Of a stretch of 64,000 nt of DNA, positions 24,441-36,071 are shown one piece after another. This DNA comes from Prosopocoilus inquinatus. Its lineage: Eukaryota; Arthropoda; Insecta; Coleoptera; Lucanidae. The notes under the pieces are model-generated. The model saw nothing but the letters and a program-made list of their open reading frames with translations, had not been told where the DNA came from and made no database searches. The position numbers and the translations under genes were made by a program. Positions within the stretch are counted from its first letter, which is position 1. Every line of letters begins with the position of its first letter. The DNA lies in the NCBI GenBank assembly GCA_036172665.1, contig CM069872.1:53430101-53494100 (forward strand), written 5' to 3'.

Positions 24441-24639
24441 GTAAATTCTTTCCCCCGCCCCCGCCCCCGACCCGACCCTTCAAACGTTCACGCAGCTCGG
24501 CGCAATCCGGCGAGCGCACATACACAAAAGCGCAATAATTGTTTCGCGTGAATTTTATTTGCGTCCGGCCCCGACGCACCACGCACAACCCCCCCTTTCA
24601 CATATTACGCTTTTGATATTATGCGACGCTGCATTGTTA

Positions 24640-25760
24640 CTACGTTATCGGATTATGCACGCGCGCTTCCCTCTTCAGAAATTTTCAGCGCGCGATGTTT
24701 AAGGTTTTCGGATTACCGAACAAATCATCACAGTCACACCTGGGGTAGTGGTAGGTGGTGGCGAGGGGTATCGTACGTATTCAGCAGCAATGTGGTCAGC
24801 ACAAGCGGATGCTATTCACAAAAGGATCAATTTACTCTAACAATAACCAGTAAAATGCACGCGCGCTTCCCTTTTCAGAAATTTTCAACGCGATGTTTTA
24901 GGTTTCGGATTACCGAACAAATCAGTCACACCTAGGGTGGTAGTAGGGGGTGGCGAGGGGTATCGTACGTATTCACCAGCAATGTGGCCCGCACAAGCGG
25001 ATGCTATTCACAAAAGGATCAATTTACTCTAACAATAACCAGTAAAATGCACGCGTGTTTCCCTTTTTCAGAAATTTTCAACGCGATGTTTTAGGTTTCG
25101 GATTACCGAACAAATCAGTCACACCTAGGGTGGTAGTAGGGGGTGGCGAGGGGTATCGTACGTATTCACCAGCAATGTGGCCCGCACAAGCGGATGCTAT
25201 TCACAAAAGGATCAATATGCACGCGCTTCTCTTTTTAGAATTTTTCAACGCGAGTTTTAGGTTTTGGATTACCGAACAAATAATCGCAGTCACACCCAAG
25301 GTGGTAGTAGGGGGTGGCGAGGGGTATCGTACGTATTCAGCAGCAATGTGGTCGGCACAAACGGATGCTATTCACAAAAGGATCAATTTAGGCCCGATTT
25401 CTTCACCTACGGATAAATTTATCTGCCGGGTAGTATCCTCGGAAACTATTGTCGATACAATGGTTTCCAAGAATAATACCTGACAGATAAATTTATCAGG
25501 AGGTGAAGAAATCGGGCATAAATCTAACAATAACCAGTAAAATACATGCGCGCTTCCCTTTTCAGAATTTTTCAACGCGATGTTTTAAGTTTTGGATTAC
25601 CGAACAAATCATCACAGTCACACCTGGGGGTGGTGGTAGGCGGTGGCGAGGGGTATCGTACGTATTCAGCAGCAATGTGGTCGGCACAAGCGTAAGCTAT
25701 TCACAAAAGGATCAATTTAATCTAACAATAACCACTAAAATGAATTACAACCTAACAGTT
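24640..25760 (+). repeat. Tandem array, 170-192-bp unit, five to six copies
   Basis: ATGCACGCGCGCTTCCCTTTT-like starts occur near 24655, 24855, 25047, 25217 and 25545. Units share GGGTATCGTACGTATTCA, CAGCAATGTGG and GGATGCTATTCACAAAAGGATC. The open frames in it are repeat by-products. One unit is interrupted by the MITE at 25391-25518. Confidence 0.92.
25391..25518. mobile_element. 128-bp foldback MITE nested in a tandem array, TA target site
   Basis: Ends are GGCCCGATTTCTTCACCT and AGGTGAAGAAATCGGGCA. Both arms carry the 12-bp palindrome GATAAATTTATC, and the centre (GGAAAC.ATTGT / ACAAT.GTTTCC) is also inverted, so nearly the whole element folds back. TA lies outside both ends. Neighbouring array units give the empty-site sequence (GATCAATTTA.TCTAACAATAACC), so the boundaries can be read directly. 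Confidence 0.88.
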
Positions 25761-25829
25761 CCGGTTGTTTACGTAAACGGTCGCCAAAATTACTCAAAGC
25801 GACGTGTGCAACCTTGAGATTACAGGTGG

Positions 25830-26480
25830 CGCCTTAGTGTAGAGGTTTACCCCTCGAGCTCAAGGTCACACACACGTGGCAACAATGCACCGACCGCATC
25901 ACCCCTTCAATCATCATCGCTGCTCGCTCGCTGGAAACTGTATCTCGCACGAAATCATCTCCTCCGTGTTTTCTTTTCCTTTTGCTTTAAGCGAAGAAGA
26001 AGAAGACACTGCCGACCGCTTTTAGCATTTGTTTCACGGCCGCGCCACAATTCTCCACTAATTAATTGCGCCCGAACCTTGAACAAAGCACAGACAACAA
26101 ATCTATTAACTTAACTGCCGCCTCCTCCCCCTCCCTCCCAACGACGATAAATAACTCGCGCGCGGGCCGAAGAACAAAAACTTAGCGAGCGCCCGCCACC
26201 CCCCTCGCTCCGAGCAAAAGAGAATGTTCAGCAACCGAGATCTTAATTAAGCAGAATCGTTTAGTCGGATTTATTGGGTCGTAATTAAAATTTCGCGCGG
26301 GGCTTCCGTCTTCGCCGCGCAGTCGACGTCACGCGTCGCGTCGTCCTACAAGGGCCCTTATAAGAATTCGCTTGCAAGTGTTAACGCATCCCGCCCTTCT
26401 TTGTTTTGCAATTATATACAAACCAGTTAATGTCTTAAGATGAGATCGTTGTCTGCAATTTTCAAAAATCGTTGCACGGA
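25830..26480. other. No gene seen
   Basis: Unique sequence, CpG-rich in its second half. Nothing recognised. Confidence 0.5.
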
Positions 26481-27180
26481 GAAAAAGTCTTAGGCCGTTT
26501 TGTGATCCGGCTTAAGAAGACCTCCCGGTGTTAACAATGCAGTTGTTTAAAAAGACAATGCGTTAGTCTTGCAGCATCCCAGTGAAGAATGGGAGTGGTC
26601 CAAATGATGTTAATAAGGCGGCGCCAGGTTGTACTATAAAAACAATGCGAAAGAAAGAGAGAGAGAGCGAGGTCTCGGATTCGCTTGATAAGATCAGGAT
26701 TTTCTTTTTCCGAGACCGAAATGAGAGTTAATCGGGAATTAATTAATTTCTTAAAGCCGAATCGTTTTCTGAAATTTTCAACAAAATGGTCGGGCGTATG
26801 TCGTTTCGGGGGAAGAAAGGTCTTAGGCCAGATTATGATAAGATTATGATTAAGACTTCACGGTTTTTGGATTTTATTTTTCCACCAATTTTGCAAAATC
26901 GAAAATATGCACATACCTATACCTGCGCGCTTTTCAAGTTTTTTGTAAATCACTGCGGGGGAGGAAACGTCCTAGGCCAGATTATGATCCGCATTAAGAA
27001 GACCTCGCGGTTTTCAGACTTCGGTTTTCCAAAATTCTACAAAATCGAAAATCTGCACGTACCTGAGCACTTTTCAGATTTTTCTAAACCGTTGCGAGGG
27101 AAGAAGGATCTTAGGCCAGATTATGATTCGTATTAAAACTTCACAGGGTTTTCCATAATTTTCCTAAATCAAAAGCATAC
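26481..27180. repeat. Family C relatives, diverged
   Basis: TCTTAGGCC...GATCCGGCTTAAGAAGACCTC at 26487-26525, then three units of about 150 bp with GTCTTAGGCCAGATTATGAT and a ...TTCACGGTTTT block (near 26820, 26970 and 27108). The 116-aa frame at 26786-27136 comes from these units. Confidence 0.75.
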
Positions 27181-28430
27181 CTAAACACTTTTCAGGTTCG
27201 TCAGGCGAAACACGAAATTTCTCCAACTGTCTCGCGGCTTTTACATCATGAAGAAATATGTGTATGGAGGAAGACCCAGTAATTTCTTTATTTGGTGATT
27301 CGCATCACATAATTATTGCGCGAGCTTAATTAGAAAAGTCTGAGGGCTTCCTGACGGACGTGATTCGGCGATGTGTCACTAGGCGCGCTGCTACAATAAC
27401 GGATGAATTATTATAGTATAACGTTGGCTCTGCGCGATGATTAATATCCACGATCGAGTGACCTGTGCCTGATCTTCCAAACCGCCAGAACATTGTCCGC
27501 GTCAGCATTCCATCTCATTATATCACGCCCCCGCTTATCAGCGGGTGACATACCGCCGTGATTGCTTGCTTCATTACGTCACAGAAGCGTTTTGTTTAAT
27601 ATTGTTACGTCGCCGGTCGATCCTCGTCGGTCACTTGCAAGGCGACCGTGTGCCTTCTCATCTCATATCTTGACTAGAAATCTAATCGTGACCGTTGGTC
27701 ACCCCAGTTTCTTTTTGCCTTCGATTCCGCCCAAATCATAAAAAATATTCCATTAAAAAAAATTATCAACAGAATGTTACAGTTTATTTCCCTTATTACA
27801 GTTTAATTTCCTGCTGCTTCCGTTAGGGTGCTTTGATATATCTCAGCTTCTATTGGGTTCTAGAGGTCAGGTGACCCATTTCTAAATTCTAATTGGCTGG
27901 TCATCTTGACTCCTTCCGGCGGACGTGCGGACGGTTTAACGTGTACCGGGAATCGTCGTTAATTTTATGCGAAATTCTAATTAACTACTGTGTTTACTGG
28001 AATTCTTCGTGCCTTGTGAACCAGCCGAGTTGCCTTGAACGACTTTTACCAAGCGGATGACTCGTTCTTTTCCCGATAAGTTGAAAGGTAATTAGAGACT
28101 TCGTTCCGGCCATCCATGTTTTATACGATTTCTTTGTTTCAACGGAGGACGGCGCTTTTTTCGTTTCCGCTTTCTCGTTTTGAGCTATTCTTCTGGCTCT
28201 ATTCTCCTCGGAATCTTTTGGCGCGCGCGCGCCACGATCCTTGGAGGACGGTTCCGCGGTGGCGAAGAAATCCGAGCTGGCGCCCTTAACCTTTGACCTC
28301 GCCCTGCTGCTCCTTTCGAGAACCAACTCAGGACAGCTGATTATCTTCTTCAGCGCTTATTTACTACCGTTTTTCGTGAATTATTCAGGAGATAAAGTAA
28401 ATTCGTTCAGGTGGTAGTAAACAAGGTATG
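27181..28430. other. No gene defended; one coding-like minus frame
   Basis: The minus frame at 27994-28326 (LVLERSSRARSKVKGASSD..., ending RQLGWFTRHEEFQ) has coding-like codon choice in its first half. It lacks an ATG and a convincing acceptor, and I recognise no domain. The rest is unique sequence. Confidence 0.3.
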
Positions 28431-28600
28431 CCGGGTTCAGTGGAGATGGACATGGATTATCTACCAGGTCATTAATGTTAATGCATAGCTCAGTGGAGAT
28501 GAACGTAGATAATCTACCAGGTTAGTGTCCAGCTCAGTGGAGATGGAGCTGGACGTGGGCGATCTACCATCTACAGCAAGTTCAGAAACAAAACAAAAGC
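28430..28600 (+). repeat. CTCAGTGGAGATGG box family, three units (plus orientation)
   Basis: TTCAGTGGAGATGGACATGG, CTCAGTGGAGATGAACGTAG and CTCAGTGGAGATGGAGCTGG occur at about 28440, 28490 and 28533. They are followed by AGCAAGTTCAGAAACAAAAC, as at the 23.1-kb locus. Confidence 0.85.
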
Positions 28601-29346
28601 ATGTTCTATAGCAAGGTGGCCGCCTGCCAAATTGGAAATTTTCTCTCATTTCAAAAAAAAAGTTAACAGGTCATTACTGTTAAACTAGTGGTCGATTGGT
28701 TCGATTACCGGCGGGTATTCCCCGGCGCTCGCGGCGTCGACGGCGAAAAGAGAACCGCGTCCCAATCGCAAGCGCGTATTCGGGGCCCGGAATCGAAGGT
28801 AAACGCGTCCGACCTAAATGCGTTTTTAATTTTTAATTCGATCCGCGGGGAAATCGCGCCGGGCACAGCGCGATTTCCCCCTGGGAAATGAAGTAGTGCG
28901 GCATCTCTTTTCCGTTTCCGCTTATTTTAACGGGCGAGACATGCGCGTCCGTGATCGCGCGAGTAAAAATTGGCATTAAAGTTTCATGGCGGAAATTCCT
29001 CGATGGGATCTACGCCGCCGGGGCACGGCGAAATGGAATAATCAGAATCGTTCGTTCGACGTAATCGAATGAGACGAGCGAGGGCGTGTACGCGAGCACA
29101 AAGTTGCACTTTTCATATTTTTGTTTGTTCATGTAACCGGATACATCGACGACTTATTATTGTGTTGGAAGCTCATCGCAGTCGCGAATATACTATTTCT
29201 GGAATTTGTCCTCAAACTATTTATTGATTTGTTAAACTGCCTAGAAGTCAGGAAAGACCCGTACTTATATGATTCGGGTGACCCGGTTTCAGGGAGTTTA
29301 ATTAACGAACATCCAGATGTTCGATTTTGTTCGCGTATTACGAGCC

Positions 29347-29455
29347 TTAAAGGCGCGTTTCCACAAGGTCTGTAAACAGGCCAGTGGCTGGAATCCTGTG
29401 GCTCCACTCCCGTGTGTGGCTGCGTGTTACTGGAATCGTGGAAACGCGCCTTTAA
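29347..29455. mobile_element. 109-bp MITE, perfect TIRs, TTAA target site
   Basis: TTAA-AGGCGCGTTTCCAC on the left and GTGGAAACGCGCCT-TTAA on the right: 14-bp perfect inverted ends bounded by TTAA on both sides. A TTAA duplication is the hallmark of piggyBac-type insertion, so this is probably a non-autonomous piggyBac-like element. The family assignment is inference. Confidence 0.75.
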
Positions 29456-30600
29456 AGATAATCCCCCTGACTCATCATAATATGCTGCAGCCGATGTTAT
29501 ATGTATTGACTATTTCTTGCTAATGAATACGGATAAAGCAGTTACAAACCGGTGACATTTCTGTACGCTTGTACGCGTCATCGCTCCCCTTTCCGTTACG
29601 TTACTGATCAAATTAAATAACTAATGATCTCACGGTGATTTTCGTACGAGTCATCGCTCCTCTTTCCGTTACATCATTATTATTATTTTAAGTAATGAAT
29701 GACGGCGTTTTTTTTTTTTAATTTTTGACGAAATCCGCGTGCTCGTTAAACTATCACATCAAACGCGGCCGGTGCAACAGTTTCCGACGCAAACATTTAA
29801 ATAATTCGAGCGCTCCCGAATCAATGCCGCCGCCCACTTTAATTAGTAAGTTCCGAGCGCGCGCTATTAAATTTAAAATTTACGCATTTCGCGTGCAATT
29901 AATACATTAATACGTAATTAGAACGCGCGCCGGGACGGGTCAGGGGGTGGGGGGCGGCGGCGGCGTCGAAAAAACCCCGAACTACATCCGATCGGAATGT
30001 TTGCTGTAAATAAAAGGAAGTAAAGTGGGAAACATCGCGTCGCGTGTGCTTTGAATAGAGCTCTTTGCGAGTCCGGGGGTAGGTTTTTTCGACCTACCCC
30101 CCCACCACCCTTTGAACCGTCGAGCGAGGAAATGACTTTATGTTTGCGTTCGGTGATGCGGTGATAAGGACGTTATCGCGCCGTCGCCCTCCGCCTCCCC
30201 CCACACTCCGCCCGTTCCCTCCCCATCCGGTGCGCCGGTTATTATCCCATGTAAGTGCGGAATAACAATTTCGGAATGAGATTTATATCGATGGTACGTG
30301 CGATCTTGCGATTTACGTGAGTCGAGAACCCCCTCTTCCCGCCCATCCTCTCACAATCGTCCTTATTCATACGTCACAATTGAATATTACACGTATAAAC
30401 AGGAAGCGGAACGAGATATTTCGCCCCGTGCATCGTTTATAAGTTTGGCCTTTAAACCCGAGACAAATTCTAAAAAAAAGAAAAAAACTAAGCAAATTCC
30501 GAATGTTGTAAAATTAGTTTACGCAAACGTCTGAAGTTGGCGGAAAGTTTTCGCTGGGATTCAACCAGCTGTCACGAGCTAGTACTCTAATGGAGAAGGG
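29456..30600. other. No gene seen
   Basis: Includes a short duplicated GTCATCGCTCC.CTTTCCGTTAC motif (29577 and 29653) and a small hairpin GGGGGTAGGT/ACCTACCCCC near 30075-30101. Confidence 0.5.
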
Positions 30601-31670
30601 AGAAGGGTGGGTTTACAAAATATTAAATAATTCTGTTCTTAAATTAAACTAAACTTAAATTGCACGAGAAAATGTTATTATCAACCTAATGCGCAAACAA
30701 GTGCCGGAAATATTTACGTGATAATATAACGTACGCTAAACAAGAAACAATCGTGTACGTTGCGATTTCGGTGTCCAAGTGGGTCAGTTGTTAGTCACAA
30801 ACAAACATCACGGAGCAGCGCCGCCTCACGTGGAAAAGTCGAACTTCAGTTACGTCGCAAGAAACAGTTGGGTACGTTGAGATTTCGGACTCCAAACGGG
30901 TCAGTTGTTAGTCCCAAGCAAACGTATCGGGGCAGGGCCGCCTCACGTGGAAAAGTCGAACTTCAGTTACGTCGCAAGAAACAGTTGGGTACGTTGAAAT
31001 TTCGTAGTCCAAACGGGTCAGTTGTTAGTCACAAAGAAGCGTCTCGTGGCATCGTCACCTCACGTGGAAACATCGAACTTCAGTTACTTCGCAAGAAACA
31101 GTTGGGTACGTTGAGATTTCGGACTCCAAACGGGTCAGTTGTTAGTCACAAGCAAACGTCTCGGGGCAGCGCCGCCTCACGTGGAAACGTCGAACTTCAG
31201 TTACGTCGCAAGAAACAATTGGGTACGTTGAAATTTCGTAGTCCAAACGGGTCAGTTGTTAGTCACAAGCAAACGTCTCGGGGCAGCGCCGCCTCACGTG
31301 GAAACGTCGAACTTCAGTTACGTCGCAAGAAACAATTGGGTACGTTGAAATTTCGTAGTCCAAACGGGTCAGTTGTTAGTCACAAAGAAGCGTCTCGGGG
31401 CATCGTCACCTCACGTGGAAACATCGAACTTCAGTTACTTCGCTTGTTACCACCTCTCGCAAGCTGATGACTTTCGCGAGTCCATGACGCCATTTACTAA
31501 TCCTTGACCACGTTGTAAATGAAACTCCACCGCGAATTCGAATCGGACCCACCTTCGGTAAGGAAGGATAGTCGCAAAAGAAAGCGCGGAAACAGAAAGA
31601 AAAAGCGAATTCCTCTGTCAAAACAAAAAGATCAGTTATAAGCACGGCTCACGCTAACTAACATGGTCAT
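30600..31670 (+). repeat. Family B copy with a 117-bp array, six units
   Basis: Flanks match family B (ACAAGTGCCGGAAATATTTACGTG near 30690; GCGAATTCCTCTGTCAAAACAAAAAGATCA near 31600). Between them a 117-bp unit repeats six times from about 30760 to 31440 (ATTTCG.A.TCCAAACGGGTCAGTTGTTAGTC, CGTGGAAA..TCGAACTTCAGTTACGTCGC). Because 117 is divisible by three, the array reads as one 235-aa frame of 39-residue repeats. It is a satellite by-product, not a supported gene. Confidence 0.9.
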
Positions 31671-31854
31671 CCAAATACGTCTGTTTTTCAGTGCAGAAAC
31701 GGTTAGTCCGCTCGAAACAAACGAGCCGCCGCTTAAGGCTGAAAGGATTCAATTTCAGGTGGCAAATGCGCAGCGCTTATTAAGAACTGAAAGTAACGGA
31801 ATTCCTCGGTCCATTTCACTGTTTAAAGATCAGTGATAGAGATGTGCTCGCTCC

Positions 31855-31985
31855 ATGTCGAGAAAAATTTATCTGCACATATGGAAAACGTTTCGAAACA
31901 GGAGTCGCTTCTTCGCTTCGTCGAGAAAAATTTATCTGCACATATGGAAAACGTTTCGAAACAGGAGTCGCTTCTTCGGTTCCGC
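31855..31985 (+). repeat. Tandem duplication, 63-bp unit
   Basis: TCGAGAAAAATTTATCTGCACATATGG at 31858 recurs at 31921, followed in both by AAAACGTTTCGAAACAGGAGTCGC. The two units are almost identical, so this duplication is recent. Confidence 0.95.
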
Positions 31986-31989
31986 TCAG

Positions 31990-32825
31990 GAGGGTGGCCG
32001 AGTAATCCGGATATTCAATAAATACCTGTCGAGTCGCGAGTCGCATCCAACGCTCCAGACGATTTATATTTTTATTTGAAGGTCGGAACAACGCGATCCG
32101 CAAATACTCCGACGATGCTTTTTGTTCGCTGGAACTTAGGAAGTTTCGGCGGAGATAGAAAACGAAATGGCATGGCGTTTCCACGTGGATGAAATCAAAT
32201 CAGCCGTTAATGTTTGCGCTAATCCTATTTTTGGGTGGAGAATTAAAAAAAAAAATGAAAGAGAAAGAGAGTTTACGGTTTAGCAATGACTGCCAAGATA
32301 GAATCGAAATGGCATGCGAAATGGCTCGCTGATTTTTGCGCTAATCCTATTCTTGGGTGGAAAATTAAAGAAAAAGCTCAAATGAGAGAGAAAGAGTGTT
32401 TACGGTTTAGCAATGACCGCTGAGAGTCGCAGTCAGTTGCGCATCAACCTTGCCTTCGCGCTTGTTCCTTGAACGAGATTGCAACATTTTGATATTTCCT
32501 GGATACTAATGATAAACCTCTGCATCTCAAACAGAAAATTCATTTATTTTTCTCACGGGTTTTCAGTTTTCTGATTTTCTGTGTAACTTGTCGAAAGTGG
32601 GTCCGGAAAATTTCCACCACGGTTCGCCTAAACCCGTAGCCAATCCGAATTAATTTCATAACACTCCTTTCAAAACAGAAGGAGTTGACTCTCCGTTTCG
32701 CTTCCGGTCCGGAGAGCGACTGAGCAATCCGGATATTCAATAAATACCTGTCGAACGAGTCGCATCGAGCGCCCCGGACAATTTATATTTTTATTTCAGC
32801 GCGATCCGCAAATACTCCGGGATCT
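31990..32825 (+). repeat. Duplicated block pair plus 122-bp tandem repeat
   Basis: AATCCGGATATTCAATAAATACCTGTCGA with downstream CAATTTATATTTTTATTT and CGCGATCCGCAAATACTCCG occurs near 32005-32115 and again at 32728-32822. Between them GCGCTAATCCTAT...GGGTGGA.AATTAAA...TTTACGGTTTAGCAATGAC repeats with 122-bp spacing (32216 and 32338). A family E motif lies at 32484-32528. Confidence 0.85.
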
Positions 32826-34730
32826 ATAAGGGAATTACGCGATGATCGTGTATCATTCTTGCGCGTCGCTCCGCGACGCCGGGATCATAAATAGCTACGG
32901 AGAAGACTTTCGGGAAACGAAAATCGGATGTGTGAGGGGCATTCCAGAACAAACGGTTGTCATGTTGGTGCCACCTATTTGTTAAGTTAAACGGACAACC
33001 TTGAATGAAAATCGTAATAAGAGAGGGGAGCGACAGGGTCGAAGTTACGTTTTCGCAACGCACGATGTCAGCCCCCTAAGGAGCTGGCGACGCGTGGCGG
33101 GGGTGGAGGCTACTCGACACACGCGGTCGGCTTTACGATTGAATCCGAATAATTTATACCGCGCGTGATCGGAAAAACGAAAGGAAAAAAAATTGCACGC
33201 CGACTTAAACCGATAGAAACTTCTTCTTCTTCTCTCGTGAGACGCGCGCGCGCCCTTCTTTCGGCGGCGCCTTTTTTCGGCGGCTTTTTATTTCCGGAAT
33301 TATAAGTTTCCCCCGGAACGTTTTTAGCAAATTGCGAATGCGAAGGGAAAAAGCGACACGCGCGCCGTCATCAATCAAAGATATAAATGTGAGAGCGCGA
33401 AGCGCGCGATAACAAACGTTAATTCCTCTTCGCGCCGATGACGCCGATGCGACGAGGACGAGGATGACGGTGAGACCGACCGAAAGCTTCTCGCACACCT
33501 CCTCCTCCTCCTCCTCCTCCTCCTCTTACCTCATTACTCGTCGAATTAATGGATATTAAATTTCGCCAGGGGGAGTGGAGGGAAGGAAACGTCACGATGG
33601 GATTAGGGTCTTCACAGTTGTGTAATCGGGAAGTCGTGTTACCTATTACCAAGCAAGCAAGTCATTAACGTACCTTGTATTTAAGGCTTAAGCAAAAAAT
33701 ACGCGTGCTTAGAGGCAGTTATAGATCGTAACGTTCCCCTTCGTAACGTCACCTCTTCCCTCCCTCCTTGAGCTAGCCAAATCAAAACACGATGTCCGTT
33801 CCTAAGAGTTCGGTCTCTTGCATTTGCCCCCCAGATCGAGTATCCTGGCTCCCCTTTCCGTTACAATATAAAACCATCGCAGGTACGTCCTCCTCGATTT
33901 TTTTAAAGCTTGTTTCCAGGGGGTGTGAGGAGGGGGTTAATACACAGACGAATGAGTGAAGAGTGATTAGGCTTGTCGGTCAAGACTAATTAACATGTCG
34001 TTCGTTGGTAATGGCAGTTGTTACGGGGAAGAGGTCGGTCGCGCAGATGATGGATACGCGTCATACATCAGCATCAGTGCCAAATGGAACGCACTCGATC
34101 ACATGATAATTACCGGTCACTGCCTCGATTGCCTCCATATTTTACTCATCCGTTATCCGGACGGGTCCTGTCACGACGATTTTGTTCGCGCCGCCGGCAC
34201 CGCCCGCCCGCCGTATACGTCGGAGCAGTTGCTAGTTAACGCAAAGCAGGCGGCGGCGGCGTGAGCGTGACGGCCGACCGACTTACGACCCGCGCCAATT
34301 GGAAGAAGGAGCTAAAGTACACCACCGACTGTCACGTGCACGGAAGACATCCGGGGAAATGGAGCGGAACCTGCGGGATAATTCGCCGAGGGGGGCGGTG
34401 GGGTTTAGTTTATACGTCGCGACGCCGTCGAGATGTTTTTGCGCGCCCTTAGAGACGCGAATTTGTTTTTAATGGACGGGGGAGGAGGCATTAAGCGAAA
34501 ACTACGAAGTGCTTCCGCGGAACGTTTTCATTAAACCGCGAGCGCCACGTCACGTCACAACCACACCTCTTCAACGTCACTTCATATTCAGGAACAGGCA
34601 AAATATCTCTTCTCTGGCGAGAAGCAAAGAGAAAGAGAGAGTAAAACAGAAACTTTCACAGAACAAGCGTTACTATAAACCCCGCCTGGAAATGAAATGA
34701 GAGTGGACCGTAACGCACACAAAAAAAAAT
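32826..34730. other. No gene seen; CCT triplet run
   Basis: Mostly unique sequence. A CCT run of about 30 bp lies at 33498-33528. The plus frame at 33995-34264 (MSFVGNGSCYGEEVGRADD...) starts with a real ATG, ends in an alanine run, and has no domain I can name. Confidence 0.45.
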
Positions 34731-35110
34731 TGAGTATCATCCAATTGGAAATGAGTTATAGATGTAAGACCACAGCGGTTAGCTCGTTTTACGAAGCAAG
34801 AGGCTTCTTAGCTACTTAGGAGTACATCCAACAAGCGTCGCTATAAAACCTTTAAAAAAACGAAGGTGAACCGTAACACGACGAAAAAAGATAAAAAGAT
34901 TTGAGTACCGTCCAACTAGAAACGAGTTTTAGACGTAAGACCACCGCGTGGTTAGGCTTCTTAGCTACTTAGGAGTACATCCAACAAGCGTCGCTATAAA
35001 ACCTTTAAAAAAACGAAAGTGAACCGTAACACGAATAATGATAAAAAGATTTGAGTACCGTCCAATTGGAAACGTGTTTCAGACGTAAGACCACCGCGCG
35101 GTTAGCTCAT
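34640..35110 (+). repeat. Tandem repeat, about 151-bp unit, three copies
   Basis: GAGTACATCCAACAAGCGTCGCTATAAAACC occurs at about 34819 and 34970, with a diverged copy near 34660. ATTTGAGTACCGTCCAA and GACGTAAGACCACCGCG recur with the same spacing. Confidence 0.88.
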
Positions 35111-36060
35111 TTCACTTTGTTTATTCGTCGCCGTCCAATTATCCCCTCGGGGGCGGCAAGGCATGGCAGGGTCGTTCCGAACGGACGTAACGCGATGTTT
35201 ACCTATGTAGCTCGCCCCCGGACGGCGTTATTACACGTTAATTCGATTCCATTGAGCCGGCAAATGAAGTGATAACCTAAGCCAATACGCACCACCGCAA
35301 GGATAAACAAGAACGACGTTAACGGCGGCGCACAGTTATTAAGGCCGGAATTAAATTTAATCTACGGTAGAGACGGCCGGCCGGCCCAGCCGCCGCATTA
35401 AGCGCGAATTATCGGACACAATGCAGTGCAGTCGCCGGGATGTTGACGCTACTCCCCCCCCCCCCGTCTCCCGCCCCAGCCCCCGACGTCTCCGCCGGAC
35501 AATGGCACGGTTCCCGCACGCAGTTAATTAAACCGCACCAAATATTGACGCACGTTTTAATTAGACTTAATATGCCGCGTATTTATTACGTATGGATGTA
35601 TACCGTGGGGAGGGGAGGAGGGGGGGCTTGGGCTTGAGGGTGTAGGGCAGCGAAAGCGGATACCAAGGCAAATATATAACTTGCGTTAATAGGAAGTAGC
35701 GCGCGCTAGTCTCCTCTCGAATATCCCCCGGAGCACAGCAGCAAATGTAGAGGCAGACATCTGTTTGAATTTGTCGTCCGAATTTAATGCAAACAGAGCG
35801 GGGGGTATCAAATTGTTTGTGTAACACGCGCGTGACTGTTCCGTGACGTTAAGTTTTGCCGCGATAGCAAACTGCGACGCTAATCATACGTCCGCATGAA
35901 TCAATCATTCCGTTTAATACCGCGAGCAAGCAAGGACTGTCATTAGTTTAAAGAAGTTTCCACAATAAGATAAAAGATGGAGAGAGTAGAGGGGGGTTCC
36001 TACGCCCCAACGTCCATTACGAAATTTTTTTTAATCATACTTAAACGTGGTTTCGGTTTC
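35111..36060. other. No gene seen
   Basis: Unique sequence with a C-tract near 35452-35464. Nothing recognised. Confidence 0.5.
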
Positions 36061-36071
36061 GTCTTCATTTC

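Noticed and set aside
24640..25817. Several 100-140 aa frames
   Set aside because: All are readings of the same 170-192-bp tandem unit in different registers.
30760..31467. 235-aa repetitive protein
   Set aside because: It is a 117-bp satellite inside a family B element. The frame is a consequence of the period, there is no good start or stop context, and units differ mainly at amino-acid-changing positions.
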